Below the pieces are notes generated by a model. That model worked only from the letters and a program-made list of their open reading frames with translations, did not search any database and was not told the DNA's origin. Shown here piece after piece: positions 14,831-23,204 of a DNA stretch of 27,081 nucleotides; positions within the stretch are counted from its first letter, which is position 1, and every line of letters begins with the position of its first letter. Position numbers and translations under genes: made by a program. This DNA is from DATDUP01 sp035290345 (lineage in GTDB: Bacteria; Patescibacteriota; Patescibacteriia; Magasanikbacterales; UBA922): NCBI GenBank assembly GCA_035290345.1, contig DATDUP010000012.1, positions 1-27,081 on the forward strand, read 5' to 3'.

Positions 14831-17254
14831 ATGGACAATTATAACCCCAAGGATCTTGAATTGAAGTGGCAAAAACACTGGGAAAAAAGCGGTGTTTTTA
14901 AAGCTAAGGATTTTTCTGATCAGCCGAAATTTTATGGTTTGATTGAGTTTCCCTATCCCAGCGGCGCTGGTTTGCATGTGGGGCATCCACGGCCGTTTAC
15001 AGCCATGGATGTGATTTGCCGGAAAAAGCGGATGGAAGGGATGAATGTTTTGTTCCCCATCGGATTTGACGCTTTCGGTTTACCAACGGAAAATTACGCG
15101 ATCAAGACCGGACGTCCGCCAGCAGAAGTGACAGCAGAAAATATTGCCACCTTTACCCGACAATTGAAAATGTTGGGATTTAGTTTTGATTGGTCACGAG
15201 TTGTCGACACCACTGATCCGGAATATTATCACTGGACACAGTGGATCTTTCTGCAATTGTTCAAAAAAGGATTGGCTTACAAAAAGGCCATGCCGATCAA
15301 TTGGTGTGTGTCTTGTAAAATTGGTTTAGCCAACGAGGAAGTGGTTGATGGTAAATGCGAACGTTGTGGCGGCACAGTGGAAAAACGAGAAAAAGAACAA
15401 TGGATGTTGGCTATTACAAAATATGCTGATCAGCTTTTGGCTGGTTTGGATACGGTTGATTATATTCCTCAAGCCAAGATTCAACAGACTAATTGGATTG
15501 GCCGGAGTGAAGGCGTGAATTTTAAACATAAGGTCAAGGACCTAGATTTAGAGTTTCAGGTCTATGATTCCATTCCCCAGACTTTCATGGCCCAGACGTT
15601 TGTGATTATTGCTCCCGAACATCCTTTTGTGTACGAAATGGTTAAGGGGACTGACCAAGAAACGGCAGTTATGGAATTTGTGGATCGAATAAAGAAGAAA
15701 AAAATGGGTGGGAGGTTTGATATTAATGAAGACATGGAGGGAATTTTTACCGGCCGGTATGTCGATAATTACCTGGGTACTGGAAGAGATCTGCCAATTT
15801 GGGTGGCTAGTTTTGCTCTAGTCGATTATGGTACGGGGATAGTTGGTTGCTCAGCTCATGATGAACGGGATTGGACTTTTGCGAAGAAGTACAATCTGCC
15901 ATTGAAACCAGTACTCTTCCCGGTTGACAAAAATTTGGCCCAAAAGGTGAGGAATTTGGAGGTTTTTTACCGAGAACCGGACGGAATTTTGGAGGAGCCC
16001 AAGGAATTTTCGGGCCAACGTTGGGATGAGGTCCGTGAACCAATCATTTCCTTTATAGAGAAAAACGACCTGGGTCAGCGGGCAGTAAACTATAAATTGC
16101 GCGACTGGGTATTTTCCCGCCAACGATATTGGGGTGAGCCCATTCCTTTGGTGTGGTGTGATAATTGTGGGGGGTGGGAGCCTTTATCAGAAAAGGAATT
16201 ACCTTTGAAACTACCGGTAGTGAAGAAATACGAGCCGACTGATACTGGTGAATCACCATTGGCAGCCATGGAAGATTGGGTGAACACCAAGTGTCCGCGT
16301 TGTGGGGGTCCAGCCCGGCGGGAAACGGACACCATGCCAAATTGGGCGGGAAGCTCATGGTATTTCTTGCGGTATTGCGATCCGCGGAACAAGAAAAAAT
16401 TAGCGGATGAAAGGTTGTTGAAATATTGGTTGCCCGTGGATTGGTATAATGGGGGAATGGAACACACGGTTCTGCATTTGCTGTATTCTCGTTTCTGGCA
16501 TCATTTTCTTTATGATTTGGGTGTAGTACCTTGTCCGGAGCCATACAAAAAACGTACTTCTCACGGGATGATTTTGGCTAAAGGCGGAGAGAAGATGAGT
16601 AAGAGCCGGGGCAATGTGGTCAATCCGGATGAAATGGTAGAAAAATATGGAGCTGATGCTTTACGTACCTATATAATGTTCATGGGGCCGTTTGACCAGG
16701 CAGTGGAATGGGATACCAATGGTTTGGTTGGTGTGCGTCGTTTTTTGGAAAAAGTCTGGAATCTTCAGACGCGGGTCGGAAAGAAAGAAAACGAGGAAGT
16801 GGAGGCTGTGTTACATCAAACAATTAAACGAGTGAGTGAAGATATCGAGAAGATGCACTTCAACACAGCTGTGGCCCGATTAATGGAATTGACTAATGAA
16901 CTGACCAAGCAAAATACTTTTGGTCGCTCTCAGTACCGCATCTTGTTGCAATTGCTTTCACCGTTTGCTCCTCATTTGGCAGAAGAATTGTGGGCGGCGC
17001 AAGGAGAGAAAAAATCTATTTCTCAATCTACCTGGCCTCAATATTCACCAGAAAAGATAATCGCGAATACCATGACGGTGGTGGTGCAGATAAATGGGAA
17101 GGTACGGGCCAATGTGGATTTATCGGCGACCGCTGGAGAAGAAGAAGTAAAAGCAGCCGCTTTAGCTGACCCGGCGATAGAGAAATGGTTGACTGACAAG
17201 GAAATCAAAAAGATAGTTTATATCAAGGGCCGTTTGATTAATATCGTAATCTAG
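14831..17254 (+). CDS. leuS: Leucyl-tRNA synthetase
   Basis: It charges tRNA-Leu with leucine. The 807-residue protein has the class I HIGH-like motif HVGH at 49-52, KMSKS at 588-592, two Cys-pair zinc modules (CVSCK...CERCGG and CDNCGG...CPRCGG), the CP1 editing domain with GTGIVGCSAHDERDW (editing Asp in HDERD), and the C-terminal domain with VVVQINGKVRANV. I chose ATG 14831. An in-frame extension to 14699 covers the promoter and overlaps the divergent gene start, so it is rejected. No Shine-Dalgarno is present and the leader is about 8 nt. It is the first gene of a run of closely spaced genes up to the terminator at 22057. Confidence 0.97.
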   Translation: MDNYNPKDLELKWQKHWEKSGVFKAKDFSDQPKFYGLIEFPYPSGAGLHVGHPRPFTAMDVICRKKRMEGMNVLFPIGFDAFGLPTENYAIKTGRPPAEVTAENIATFTRQLKMLGFSFDWSRVVDTTDPEYYHWTQWIFLQLFKKGLAYKKAMPINWCVSCKIGLANEEVVDGKCERCGGTVEKREKEQWMLAITKYADQLLAGLDTVDYIPQAKIQQTNWIGRSEGVNFKHKVKDLDLEFQVYDSIPQTFMAQTFVIIAPEHPFVYEMVKGTDQETAVMEFVDRIKKKKMGGRFDINEDMEGIFTGRYVDNYLGTGRDLPIWVASFALVDYGTGIVGCSAHDERDWTFAKKYNLPLKPVLFPVDKNLAQKVRNLEVFYREPDGILEEPKEFSGQRWDEVREPIISFIEKNDLGQRAVNYKLRDWVFSRQRYWGEPIPLVWCDNCGGWEPLSEKELPLKLPVVKKYEPTDTGESPLAAMEDWVNTKCPRCGGPARRETDTMPNWAGSSWYFLRYCDPRNKKKLADERLLKYWLPVDWYNGGMEHTVLHLLYSRFWHHFLYDLGVVPCPEPYKKRTSHGMILAKGGEKMSKSRGNVVNPDEMVEKYGADALRTYIMFMGPFDQAVEWDTNGLVGVRRFLEKVWNLQTRVGKKENEEVEAVLHQTIKRVSEDIEKMHFNTAVARLMELTNELTKQNTFGRSQYRILLQLLSPFAPHLAEELWAAQGEKKSISQSTWPQYSPEKIIANTMTVVVQINGKVRANVDLSATAGEEEVKAAALADPAIEKWLTDKEIKKIVYIKGRLINIVI

Positions 17255-17274
17255 ACGGAAAAAAGGAGGGGATT

Positions 17275-18681
17275 ATGGAGGGAGAAAATTTTGCGGAAAG
17301 CAAAATCCTGATTGGGTTTTGTTTTTGTTTTTTAGCCGGTGTCTGGCTGGCTACCGCGGATTTAGTCGTGGCCGGGGTAAATTTTTTGCTGCCTGGTTTG
17401 TTTGTTTCACTGGCCATAGTTTCCCCATTTTTTCTTCCCGCCCGTATCCAGAAAATTTTTTTAGCTTCAGTTATTTTTAGTAGTGCGATCTTTTGGACCG
17501 CCACTTGGCTAGGGGATAACATAGGGCAGTTGCCGACAGGAGAATTTCAAGGATCAGTTCGGCTGATAGACGAACCCGTGTCGGATTTACATCAACAAAA
17601 GGTCAGAGTGGAATCAGCTGATGGCCTTAGGCTTATTTTATATCTGCCTCTCTTTCCCCAATATCACTATGGCGATCAATTGCTGATTCATTGTCAGATT
17701 CAGCCGGCCGATCCCGGGTACCTTTGGTCGCAGCGGGTTTTTTTTCAATGCCGTTGGCCACAGGTTGTCGAGGTTGGCAGACAACAACGAGTCAGTTTTC
17801 TTTTTTCTAGGTTGTATCAACTCCGTTTTTGGCTGTTGAACCGGATTCAGCAACTTTGGCCAGAACCAGACGCTTCCCTCCTTTCTGGTTTGTTGGTGGG
17901 TTATACGGGTGGTTTAGGAGAAGAAGAAAAATATTTTCAACAAACCGGCACAGCTCACATCCTGGCTGTTTCTGGTTACAATGTTACTTTGGTGGTGAAC
18001 GCTGTTTTGTTGGCTTTACGTCGGATTCCTTTGCCTCAGATTAGAAAAACAATTGGGATGTTGGTGGTTTTGGGATTTATTCTGTTGACCGGGGCGAGTG
18101 CGTCAGTCGTCCGAGCGGGATTAATGGCCACTGCCAATTTGTTTTTTGCCGGGGATAATCGCGCCTACGTTTTTCTTTTCAGTGTGGCGGTTTTGATGGT
18201 TGGGTATTGTCCGTTTTCTCTGCGCTATGACTTGGGTTTCCAACTTTCTTTTTTGGCTACTTTTGGTCTGCTGTTTTTGACCAATTTTTGGGAAAGGTGG
18301 TGTCGATTCCTCCCTAATTATTTTCAATTGCGCACTAATTTGAGTGCCACGATGAGCGCTTGGTTGTTTACTTTGCCCCTGACCTTAAAATCTTTTTCTC
18401 AGCTGACTGTCATCGCTCCAGTGGCTAATCTGGCTTTGCTCTGGGCCATACCTTTGGCCATGGTGAGCGGATTGGCAGCAGTTTTGTCTTCTGTTCTGTC
18501 ATTTTCTTTAGCTAAATTGCTGGCCGTGTTTCCTTATGCTCTTTTACGTTATCTGGTTAGCGCGGCCACCTTGTTTTCTTTTTTAGGCGAAAAGGTCAAC
18601 AAAGAAGTATTCTTGTCTGGATACTTAGCCGGTGGGTTTTATCTCTTCTTCTTTTTTTACTGGTGGAAAAAATATGCGTAG
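17275..18681 (+). CDS. comEC: ComEC/Rec2 competence protein, membrane channel part
   Basis: ComEC carries single-stranded DNA across the inner membrane during natural transformation. This 468-residue protein holds the N-terminal membrane helices, the OB-like extracellular part (about 85-170) and the competence domain with the diagnostic TGTAHILAVSGYNV near 225-238 and RAGLMA. It has about ten hydrophobic helices and ends in a helix followed by WWKKYA. The C-terminal metallo-beta-lactamase domain that is fused in most ComEC proteins is a separate gene that overlaps the end of this one by 8 bases. AAGGAGGGG precedes ATG 17275 by 5-6 bases. It lies 20 bases after leuS. No comEA is seen. Confidence 0.92.
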   Translation: MEGENFAESKILIGFCFCFLAGVWLATADLVVAGVNFLLPGLFVSLAIVSPFFLPARIQKIFLASVIFSSAIFWTATWLGDNIGQLPTGEFQGSVRLIDEPVSDLHQQKVRVESADGLRLILYLPLFPQYHYGDQLLIHCQIQPADPGYLWSQRVFFQCRWPQVVEVGRQQRVSFLFSRLYQLRFWLLNRIQQLWPEPDASLLSGLLVGYTGGLGEEEKYFQQTGTAHILAVSGYNVTLVVNAVLLALRRIPLPQIRKTIGMLVVLGFILLTGASASVVRAGLMATANLFFAGDNRAYVFLFSVAVLMVGYCPFSLRYDLGFQLSFLATFGLLFLTNFWERWCRFLPNYFQLRTNLSATMSAWLFTLPLTLKSFSQLTVIAPVANLALLWAIPLAMVSGLAAVLSSVLSFSLAKLLAVFPYALLRYLVSAATLFSFLGEKVNKEVFLSGYLAGGFYLFFFFYWWKKYA

Positions 18682-19495
18682 GTTAATCATACTAGTGATT
18701 ATTTTTTGTCTGGTTTGGGTGGGCTATCAACAAGAAATGAATAGACAGGGGGTGGTTTTCTTGGCTGTCGGCCAAGGGGATTCCACTCTGATTCTTTTGC
18801 CTCAAGGTCTGGAGATTTTAGTGGATTGTGGCCCGGATGCGACCGTGATCAGCCGGCTCGGTCGCTACCTGCCTTTTTTTGTTCAAGAGATCGACTATCT
18901 TTTCATCACTCATGCTGATCTTGATCACTATGGAGGTTGCGAGGAAGTCCTTCGCCGGTTTGAAGTCAAAAATATTGTTCTTGATCCTCGTCAAACCAGC
19001 CTGGCTCCGGCTTGGCAATCGTTACAGCGGGCCCTGACCGCCGAGGGAGTACGGGTAATTACTGACACCAAAGAAGCTCAATGGGTTTTTTCAGCCGGGC
19101 GTTTGCAATTTTTTTTCATCACGCCTGACAAAATTGACGCCAATACCACGTCTTTGGTTTTTCAATTAATCTTTCCTCGTTTTCGTATTCTGTTCATGGC
19201 GGATTTGGGGCAGGCAGAGGAGAAAAAACTGCAAGAGAAATATGGAGAAATTTTGCGATCAGATATTCTCAAGGTGGGTCATCATGGTAGTGCGTATTCC
19301 AGTGAAGAAGGATTTTTAAAAACGGTGGGTCCGGCTCAGGCGGTGATCATGGTTGGAAAAAATAATTTTGGTCATCCCTCTGTGCGGGTGTTGAAGAGAT
19401 TGGAACGACAAGGAGCAGAAATCTGGCAGACCGATGAAGAAGGTGATATAATAGTGACTATTAAGAGGGACAGATATGAAATACAAAAAAAATAA
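18674..19495 (+). CDS. ComEC-type metallo-beta-lactamase hydrolase (separate subunit)
   Basis: The 273-residue protein corresponds to the C-terminal domain of ComEC/Rec2. It has a membrane helix (residues 4-18), then a metallo-beta-lactamase fold: FLAVGQGDSTL, the metal motif THADLDHYGG (H80, D82, D84, H85), LFMADLG and VGHHGS (H203/H204). In ComEC this domain is proposed to degrade one strand of incoming DNA. I chose ATG 18674 over a longer frame at 18632 because it overlaps the comEC stop by 8 bases, a usual coupling, and the membrane helix begins right there. It is placed outside by its N-terminal anchor (inference). Confidence 0.9.
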   Translation: MRRLIILVIIFCLVWVGYQQEMNRQGVVFLAVGQGDSTLILLPQGLEILVDCGPDATVISRLGRYLPFFVQEIDYLFITHADLDHYGGCEEVLRRFEVKNIVLDPRQTSLAPAWQSLQRALTAEGVRVITDTKEAQWVFSAGRLQFFFITPDKIDANTTSLVFQLIFPRFRILFMADLGQAEEKKLQEKYGEILRSDILKVGHHGSAYSSEEGFLKTVGPAQAVIMVGKNNFGHPSVRVLKRLERQGAEIWQTDEEGDIIVTIKRDRYEIQKK

Positions 19496-20909
19496 ATTAG
19501 GTCTCGGTTTATTAGCCGTCGTTGTTTTGTCTTTGTTTGGCGTGACTCAGGCTTGGGCCAATTATTCTTTTGTGGTTAATCAAAGTCTCTACCTTTCTTC
19601 TCCCAATGCTTTTGCTGGAGATAAGGTCAAACTATATACCGTAGTGGTAAATAATGATTTTGCTTCTCTGTCGGCAGATGTGGAGTTCTACAATAATGAT
19701 AAACTGATTGGGGCCACCCAAGTGGTGGATTTGGGTAAAGAAGGGGCGAGACAGGCCTGGATTGAGTATGTCTTACCAGAAGGGGAAAATAAATTGCGGG
19801 CGGTTTTAACCAATTTTTCTGCTAAAAATGAAGCGGGTAAAGTAGTACCAATCAAAAGTGAAGAGGTAGCTGGTTATGAGGCGAATGGCCAGTACAGTAT
19901 TGATTTAGATACGGATGGAGATGATGTTGGCAACAAAGAGGATGCAGATGATGACAACGATTCTTTGACTGATGCAGACGAAAGTACGCGAGGCACGGAT
20001 CCTCTCAAAGTAGATACCGATGGTGATACTTTGTCTGATGGCGAGGAAGTAAACAAGGGTCTTGACCCAACCAAAAAAGATACAGATGGTGATGGTCATG
20101 ATGACCAAAAGGATTTGTTTCCCGTAGACAAAGCTGAATGGGCTGATGGAGACAAAGATGGAATTGGAGACAATAGCGACCCGGATGATGATAATGATGG
20201 TTTGACTGACACAGAAGAAAATGAACTTGGTTCTGACCCGCTTAAGGCGGACACTGATGAGGATGGTTTGACTGATAAAGAGGAAAAAGACAAGGGTACA
20301 GATCCGACGAAAGCAGATACGGATGGGGATGGGTTTTCTGATAAAGAAGAGCTAGCGGCTGGTATTGACCCGCTTAAGGCGGACACTGATGAGGATGGTT
20401 TGACTGATAAAGAGGAAAAAGACAAGGGTACAGATCCGACGAAAGCAGATACGGATGGGGATGGTCTGAATGATGGGGAGGAAAACAAAGTCGGCTCTGA
20501 TCCACTTTTAGTAGACACGGATTTGGACGGAGTGAATGACTTGCTTGATGCTTTTCCCCTTGATAAAAACGAATCAGTAGACACTGATTTGGACGGAGTG
20601 GGGAACAATGCCGATGCCGACGACGACGGAGACGGGATTTTAGACACGGAAGAAAAAATTAAGGGCACAGATCCGATTAAAGCAGATACAGATAGCGACG
20701 GACTGTCTGATAATTATGAAAATGAAAATGGGATCAATCCTTTAGTCGCGGATACGGATGGAGATGGCAAGATGGATGGTTATGACAAAGAGCCTTTGGT
20801 GGCTAATCAGGATTGGATTAAATTAGCTGTCCAATTTGGTGCCCTTGGTTCTTTTTTCTTGTTTCTTTTTTTCTTTAGTTTGGCTAAATATAAAAAAAGA
20901 AAAATATGA
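19476..20909 (+). CDS. Surface protein with long TSP3 calcium-binding repeat domain
   Basis: The 477-residue exported protein has a signal peptide (about 1-28, likely cleaved after AWA), an Ig-like CARDB-type domain (about 29-135), about a dozen TSP3-type repeats of the form DTDGDGLxDxEE (about 145-440), and a C-terminal membrane helix followed by KYKKRKI, so it is anchored with the repeats outside. The Asp side chains should bind Ca2+. Two DNA copies of a 99-bp stretch, 132 bp apart, show a recent in-frame duplication. The start overlaps the previous gene by 20 bases; GAGGGAC precedes ATG 19476. It may be an adhesin or stalk-like surface rod. Its position after comEC genes hints at, but does not show, a role near DNA uptake. 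Confidence 0.9.
   Translation: MKYKKNKLGLGLLAVVVLSLFGVTQAWANYSFVVNQSLYLSSPNAFAGDKVKLYTVVVNNDFASLSADVEFYNNDKLIGATQVVDLGKEGARQAWIEYVLPEGENKLRAVLTNFSAKNEAGKVVPIKSEEVAGYEANGQYSIDLDTDGDDVGNKEDADDDNDSLTDADESTRGTDPLKVDTDGDTLSDGEEVNKGLDPTKKDTDGDGHDDQKDLFPVDKAEWADGDKDGIGDNSDPDDDNDGLTDTEENELGSDPLKADTDEDGLTDKEEKDKGTDPTKADTDGDGFSDKEELAAGIDPLKADTDEDGLTDKEEKDKGTDPTKADTDGDGLNDGEENKVGSDPLLVDTDLDGVNDLLDAFPLDKNESVDTDLDGVGNNADADDDGDGILDTEEKIKGTDPIKADTDSDGLSDNYENENGINPLVADTDGDGKMDGYDKEPLVANQDWIKLAVQFGALGSFFLFLFFFSLAKYKKRKI
20234..20332 (+). repeat. Direct repeat copy 1 in the TSP3 gene
   Basis: A 99-bp sequence identical to 20366-20464, offset 132 bp (44 codons), so the reading frame is kept. Confidence 0.97.
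20366..20464 (+). repeat. Direct repeat copy 2 in the TSP3 gene
   Basis: Exact copy of 20234-20332. The 33 bases between the copies belong to the duplicated 132-bp unit. Confidence 0.97.
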
Positions 20910-21244
20910 AACTAATTTTGCGTCTTCTAGCTTCTGCAGCCACCCTGTTGCTTTTGACCTACTTTCTGCCCGGGGTAATCGTGTCTGGTTGGTATGCGGC
21001 CATTATTACCGCCCTGGTTCTCGGTTTGTTGAATGCGGTCTTACGCCCGGTCCTGATTCTTTTGACTTTGCCAGTCAATATTTTGACCTTAGGTCTGTTC
21101 ACTTTGGTGATTAATGCCTTGATCTTTTGGTTTGCCAGTACTTTTCTCGAAGGTTTTGTCGTGGTGGGATTTTGGTCAGCCTTTTTAGGGGCGTTAATCC
21201 TTTCGCTTGAGAACACTCTTGTCAGCTTGGTTTTGAAGCGATAA
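20906..21244 (+). CDS. YvlD-like small membrane protein (phage holin 4 superfamily)
   Basis: The 112-residue protein has four hydrophobic helices and the family core NAVLRPVLILLTLPVNILTL followed by GLFTLVINALIFW, as in YvlD and the PF04020 family. The role is unknown; despite the family name it is a chromosomal membrane protein and not a phage gene. ATG 20906 overlaps the stop of the TSP3 gene by 4 bases, so translation is coupled. It is co-transcribed in the leuS-pyrH run. Confidence 0.88.
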   Translation: MKLILRLLASAATLLLLTYFLPGVIVSGWYAAIITALVLGLLNAVLRPVLILLTLPVNILTLGLFTLVINALIFWFASTFLEGFVVVGFWSAFLGALILSLENTLVSLVLKR

Positions 21245-21247
21245 GAT

Positions 21248-21418
21248 ATGCGTAATTACTCTTCGGCCCGTGCCAGTCGGGGTCGGACAGCCTATCGTAC
21301 TCCTTCGGGTTTTAAAGTTCGAAAGGCCCAAATAGAAAAACAGCGATTATGCTCACAAAAAAGAAATATCAAATTATCTCCCTCGGTGGTTCCCTGTTGT
21401 TCAATTCCGAAGGGATAG
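21248..21418 (+). CDS. Possible 56-residue Arg-rich small ORF
   Basis: It starts 3 bases after the previous stop and overlaps the UMP kinase by 70 bases in another frame. The first 34 residues are strongly basic (six Arg and four Lys among them) and begin MRNYSSARASRGR. No Shine-Dalgarno. It fills an otherwise empty 104-base gap. It may be a small RNA-binding protein or chance. Confidence 0.25.
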   Translation: MRNYSSARASRGRTAYRTPSGFKVRKAQIEKQRLCSQKRNIKLSPSVVPCCSIPKG

Positions 21419-22044
21419 ATGTCGGGTTCTTGCGTCGGTTTCGTCAGTGGTTGAAAAAGGAAATAGCCACCGGACAAAAATTTGTCATTGTGGTCGGGGG
21501 CGGCCGGATTTGTCGCCAGTATTATTCAGCTGCCCGTCAATTGACTAAGGTAAAAAATGAAGAAATAGAATGGATGGGAATCAGGGCCTTGTTGTTGAAT
21601 GCTCATTTGGTTCAACTCGTCTTGCGAGACTGGGCTGATCCGACCATTGTTCAGGATCCGAGAAAGAAATTGAAGACTAGGAAACCGGTCATCATTGCTT
21701 CGGGCTGGAAGCCGGGTTTTTCCACTGATTATGATGCGGTCCAGCAAGCAATTACTTATCAGGCCGATTTGGTGGTGAATCTTTCCAACATCGAGTATGT
21801 TTATACGGCTGATCCGCGCACTAATCCGCAGGCCAAGAAAATTGTCCATATTTCCTGGTCAGAATTCCGACGAGAGATCGTGGGCAATGAGTGGACTCCG
21901 GGTTTGAATTTACCTTTTGATCCAGTCGCTAGCCGTCTGGCCCAGAAAAAAAAGATTAAAGTGGCAATCATCAGCGGTAAAAATTTATCCCAGATTAGCC
22001 GGGCCCTGACTGGAAAAAAGTTTAAAGGGACATTGATTGTTTAA
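21349..22044 (+). CDS. pyrH: UMP kinase, archaeal-type amino acid kinase fold
   Basis: It phosphorylates UMP to UDP with ATP. The 231-residue protein has the amino acid kinase pattern: ISLGGSLL (residues 9-16, phosphate loop), VVGGGRICRQYY, GWKPGFSTDYDAV (nucleotide-binding), VNLSNIEYVYTADP and the C-terminal KFKGTLI. The start SLGGS and the length are nearer to archaeal UMP kinases than to typical bacterial PyrH (KxSGEAL start, about 240 residues). It is the last gene before the terminator at 22057. ATG 21349 has no Shine-Dalgarno. Another kinase of the family cannot be fully excluded. Confidence 0.82.
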   Translation: MLTKKKYQIISLGGSLLFNSEGIDVGFLRRFRQWLKKEIATGQKFVIVVGGGRICRQYYSAARQLTKVKNEEIEWMGIRALLLNAHLVQLVLRDWADPTIVQDPRKKLKTRKPVIIASGWKPGFSTDYDAVQQAITYQADLVVNLSNIEYVYTADPRTNPQAKKIVHISWSEFRREIVGNEWTPGLNLPFDPVASRLAQKKKIKVAIISGKNLSQISRALTGKKFKGTLIV

Positions 22045-22056
22045 ATATTGGCGGCG

Positions 22057-22082
22057 GCCTCCCTTGTCGGGGAGGCTTTTTT
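22057..22082 (+). terminator. Strong intrinsic terminator of the leuS-pyrH run
   Basis: Stem GCCTCCC/GGGAGGC (22057-22063 and 22070-22076), loop TTGTCG, then TTTTTT. Confidence 0.95.
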
Positions 22083-22092
22083 GTAATATATT
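22064..22092 (+). promoter_or_regulatory. Candidate promoter of the phospholipase D-like gene, overlapping the terminator
   Basis: TTGTCG (22064-22069, the terminator loop), 17 bp, TATATT (22087-22092). The -10 ends 9 bases before ATG 22102. Confidence 0.5.
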
Positions 22093-22101
22093 GGAATCAA
22101 T

Positions 22102-23202
22102 ATGTCCAATTCTGATTTTCAAGTATACCAGACTTCAACTTCGGCCTGGGAAGCAATGTTTCAGGCGGTAGAGGCAGCTAGGAAAAATATATATTGGGAA
22201 CTGTATATATTTTTAGATGATGATGCCGGACGGCCATTTTTTGAATTGTTGGAGAGAAAGGCAAGAGAAGGAGTAGAAGTAAAAGTCATCGTCGATGCCC
22301 TGGGGAGTTTTTGGCTTTCCCGCCGACGAATAAATTCTCTCCGAGAGGCGGGAGTGGACATCAGATTTTTTCATGAACGACAGCATCGCTATCGTGGTTT
22401 GTGGCGACGGTTGGTGAGTCGGACTCATCGCAAGATTCTCATTATTGATGAACAAATTGGTTTCATCGGGGGGGTGAATATCGGTCGTCATATGGCGGAT
22501 TGGCACGATATCCATTTGCGTCTTTCTGGTTTTGTTGTCCGTTCCTTGTTACGGGCTTTTGCCAAGTCATATATCATGTGCGGTGGTCCGCGTTCAGCTG
22601 TGCGTCATCTTTTGAAATACCGGCTGGGCACGCATGATAAAGAAATTGATTTTGTTTTTGATGATGCGGGTAAACGGTCGCGGGTACGAAAAAAATATAC
22701 CGAAGCGGTTCGTCAGGCGACCAAAAGAGTTATTTTATTCACCCCCTATTATTTTCCTGATCGTAAATTTCTTTTCGCTTTGTGGCAAGCGCGCAAACGA
22801 GGCGTGAGGATCGATTTATTGATTCCTTTCCGTTCGGATGTGCGTTTAGCCCAATATGCGGCCTTTGCCTGGTTTGCCCTGATGAGAAAATTAGGGGTGC
22901 GGGTATTTTTGTCGGAAACGATGTTCCATGGCAAGGGAATGATTATCGATCGGAAACAGGCCTTGGTAGGTAGCAGCAATCTAGATCAAACTAGCTTTTA
23001 TGACAATTACGAGGCCAATGTAGACATCCATGATCCGCGTTTAGTGAAAATTTTACATGATACTGTAAATCGCTGGTTACGTCTGGCTAGGCCTCTGGAT
23101 CAGAAAAAATGGGAACGACGGGGTTGGGTCCATAAATTAAAGGAAAAAATTGCCTGGCGGATACTCCATCTTTGGCACAAGCGGGAGAAAATTGATTTTT
23201 GA
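22102..23202 (+). CDS. Cardiolipin synthase-like phospholipase D protein
   Basis: This is a phospholipase D superfamily protein of 366 residues with two HKD motifs: THRKILIID (H109, K111, D116) and FHGKGMIID (H276, K278, D283), each followed by the usual GG.NIG or GSSNLD. The arrangement resembles ClsB-type cardiolipin synthases, which join phosphatidyl groups at the membrane. There is no N-terminal membrane segment, but a basic C-terminal tail and FAWFALMRKLG could bind membrane. A nuclease or other phosphatidyltransferase role is possible. ATG 22102 has no Shine-Dalgarno. queH follows 2 bases after its stop. Confidence 0.87.
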   Translation: MSNSDFQVYQTSTSAWEAMFQAVEAARKNIYWELYIFLDDDAGRPFFELLERKAREGVEVKVIVDALGSFWLSRRRINSLREAGVDIRFFHERQHRYRGLWRRLVSRTHRKILIIDEQIGFIGGVNIGRHMADWHDIHLRLSGFVVRSLLRAFAKSYIMCGGPRSAVRHLLKYRLGTHDKEIDFVFDDAGKRSRVRKKYTEAVRQATKRVILFTPYYFPDRKFLFALWQARKRGVRIDLLIPFRSDVRLAQYAAFAWFALMRKLGVRVFLSETMFHGKGMIIDRKQALVGSSNLDQTSFYDNYEANVDIHDPRLVKILHDTVNRWLRLARPLDQKKWERRGWVHKLKEKIAWRILHLWHKREKIDF

Positions 23203-23204
23203 GT

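Noticed and set aside
16053..16544. Minus-strand open frame of 163 codons within leuS
   Set aside because: Shadow of leuS; the sense frame carries conserved synthetase motifs throughout.
20096..20668. Long minus-strand open frame (190 codons, Ser-rich)
   Set aside because: It is the antisense shadow of the Asp-rich TSP3 repeats, where repetitive codons keep the other strand open; it has no start signals.
19905..20800. Repeated D-rich units as a possible CRISPR or tandem-repeat array
   Set aside because: The periodicity is explained by in-frame TSP3 protein repeats; there are no uniform direct repeats with unique spacers.
20906..21244. Holin-family protein as a sign of prophage
   Set aside because: YvlD-type proteins are common chromosomal membrane proteins, and no phage genes, integrase or attachment repeats are present.
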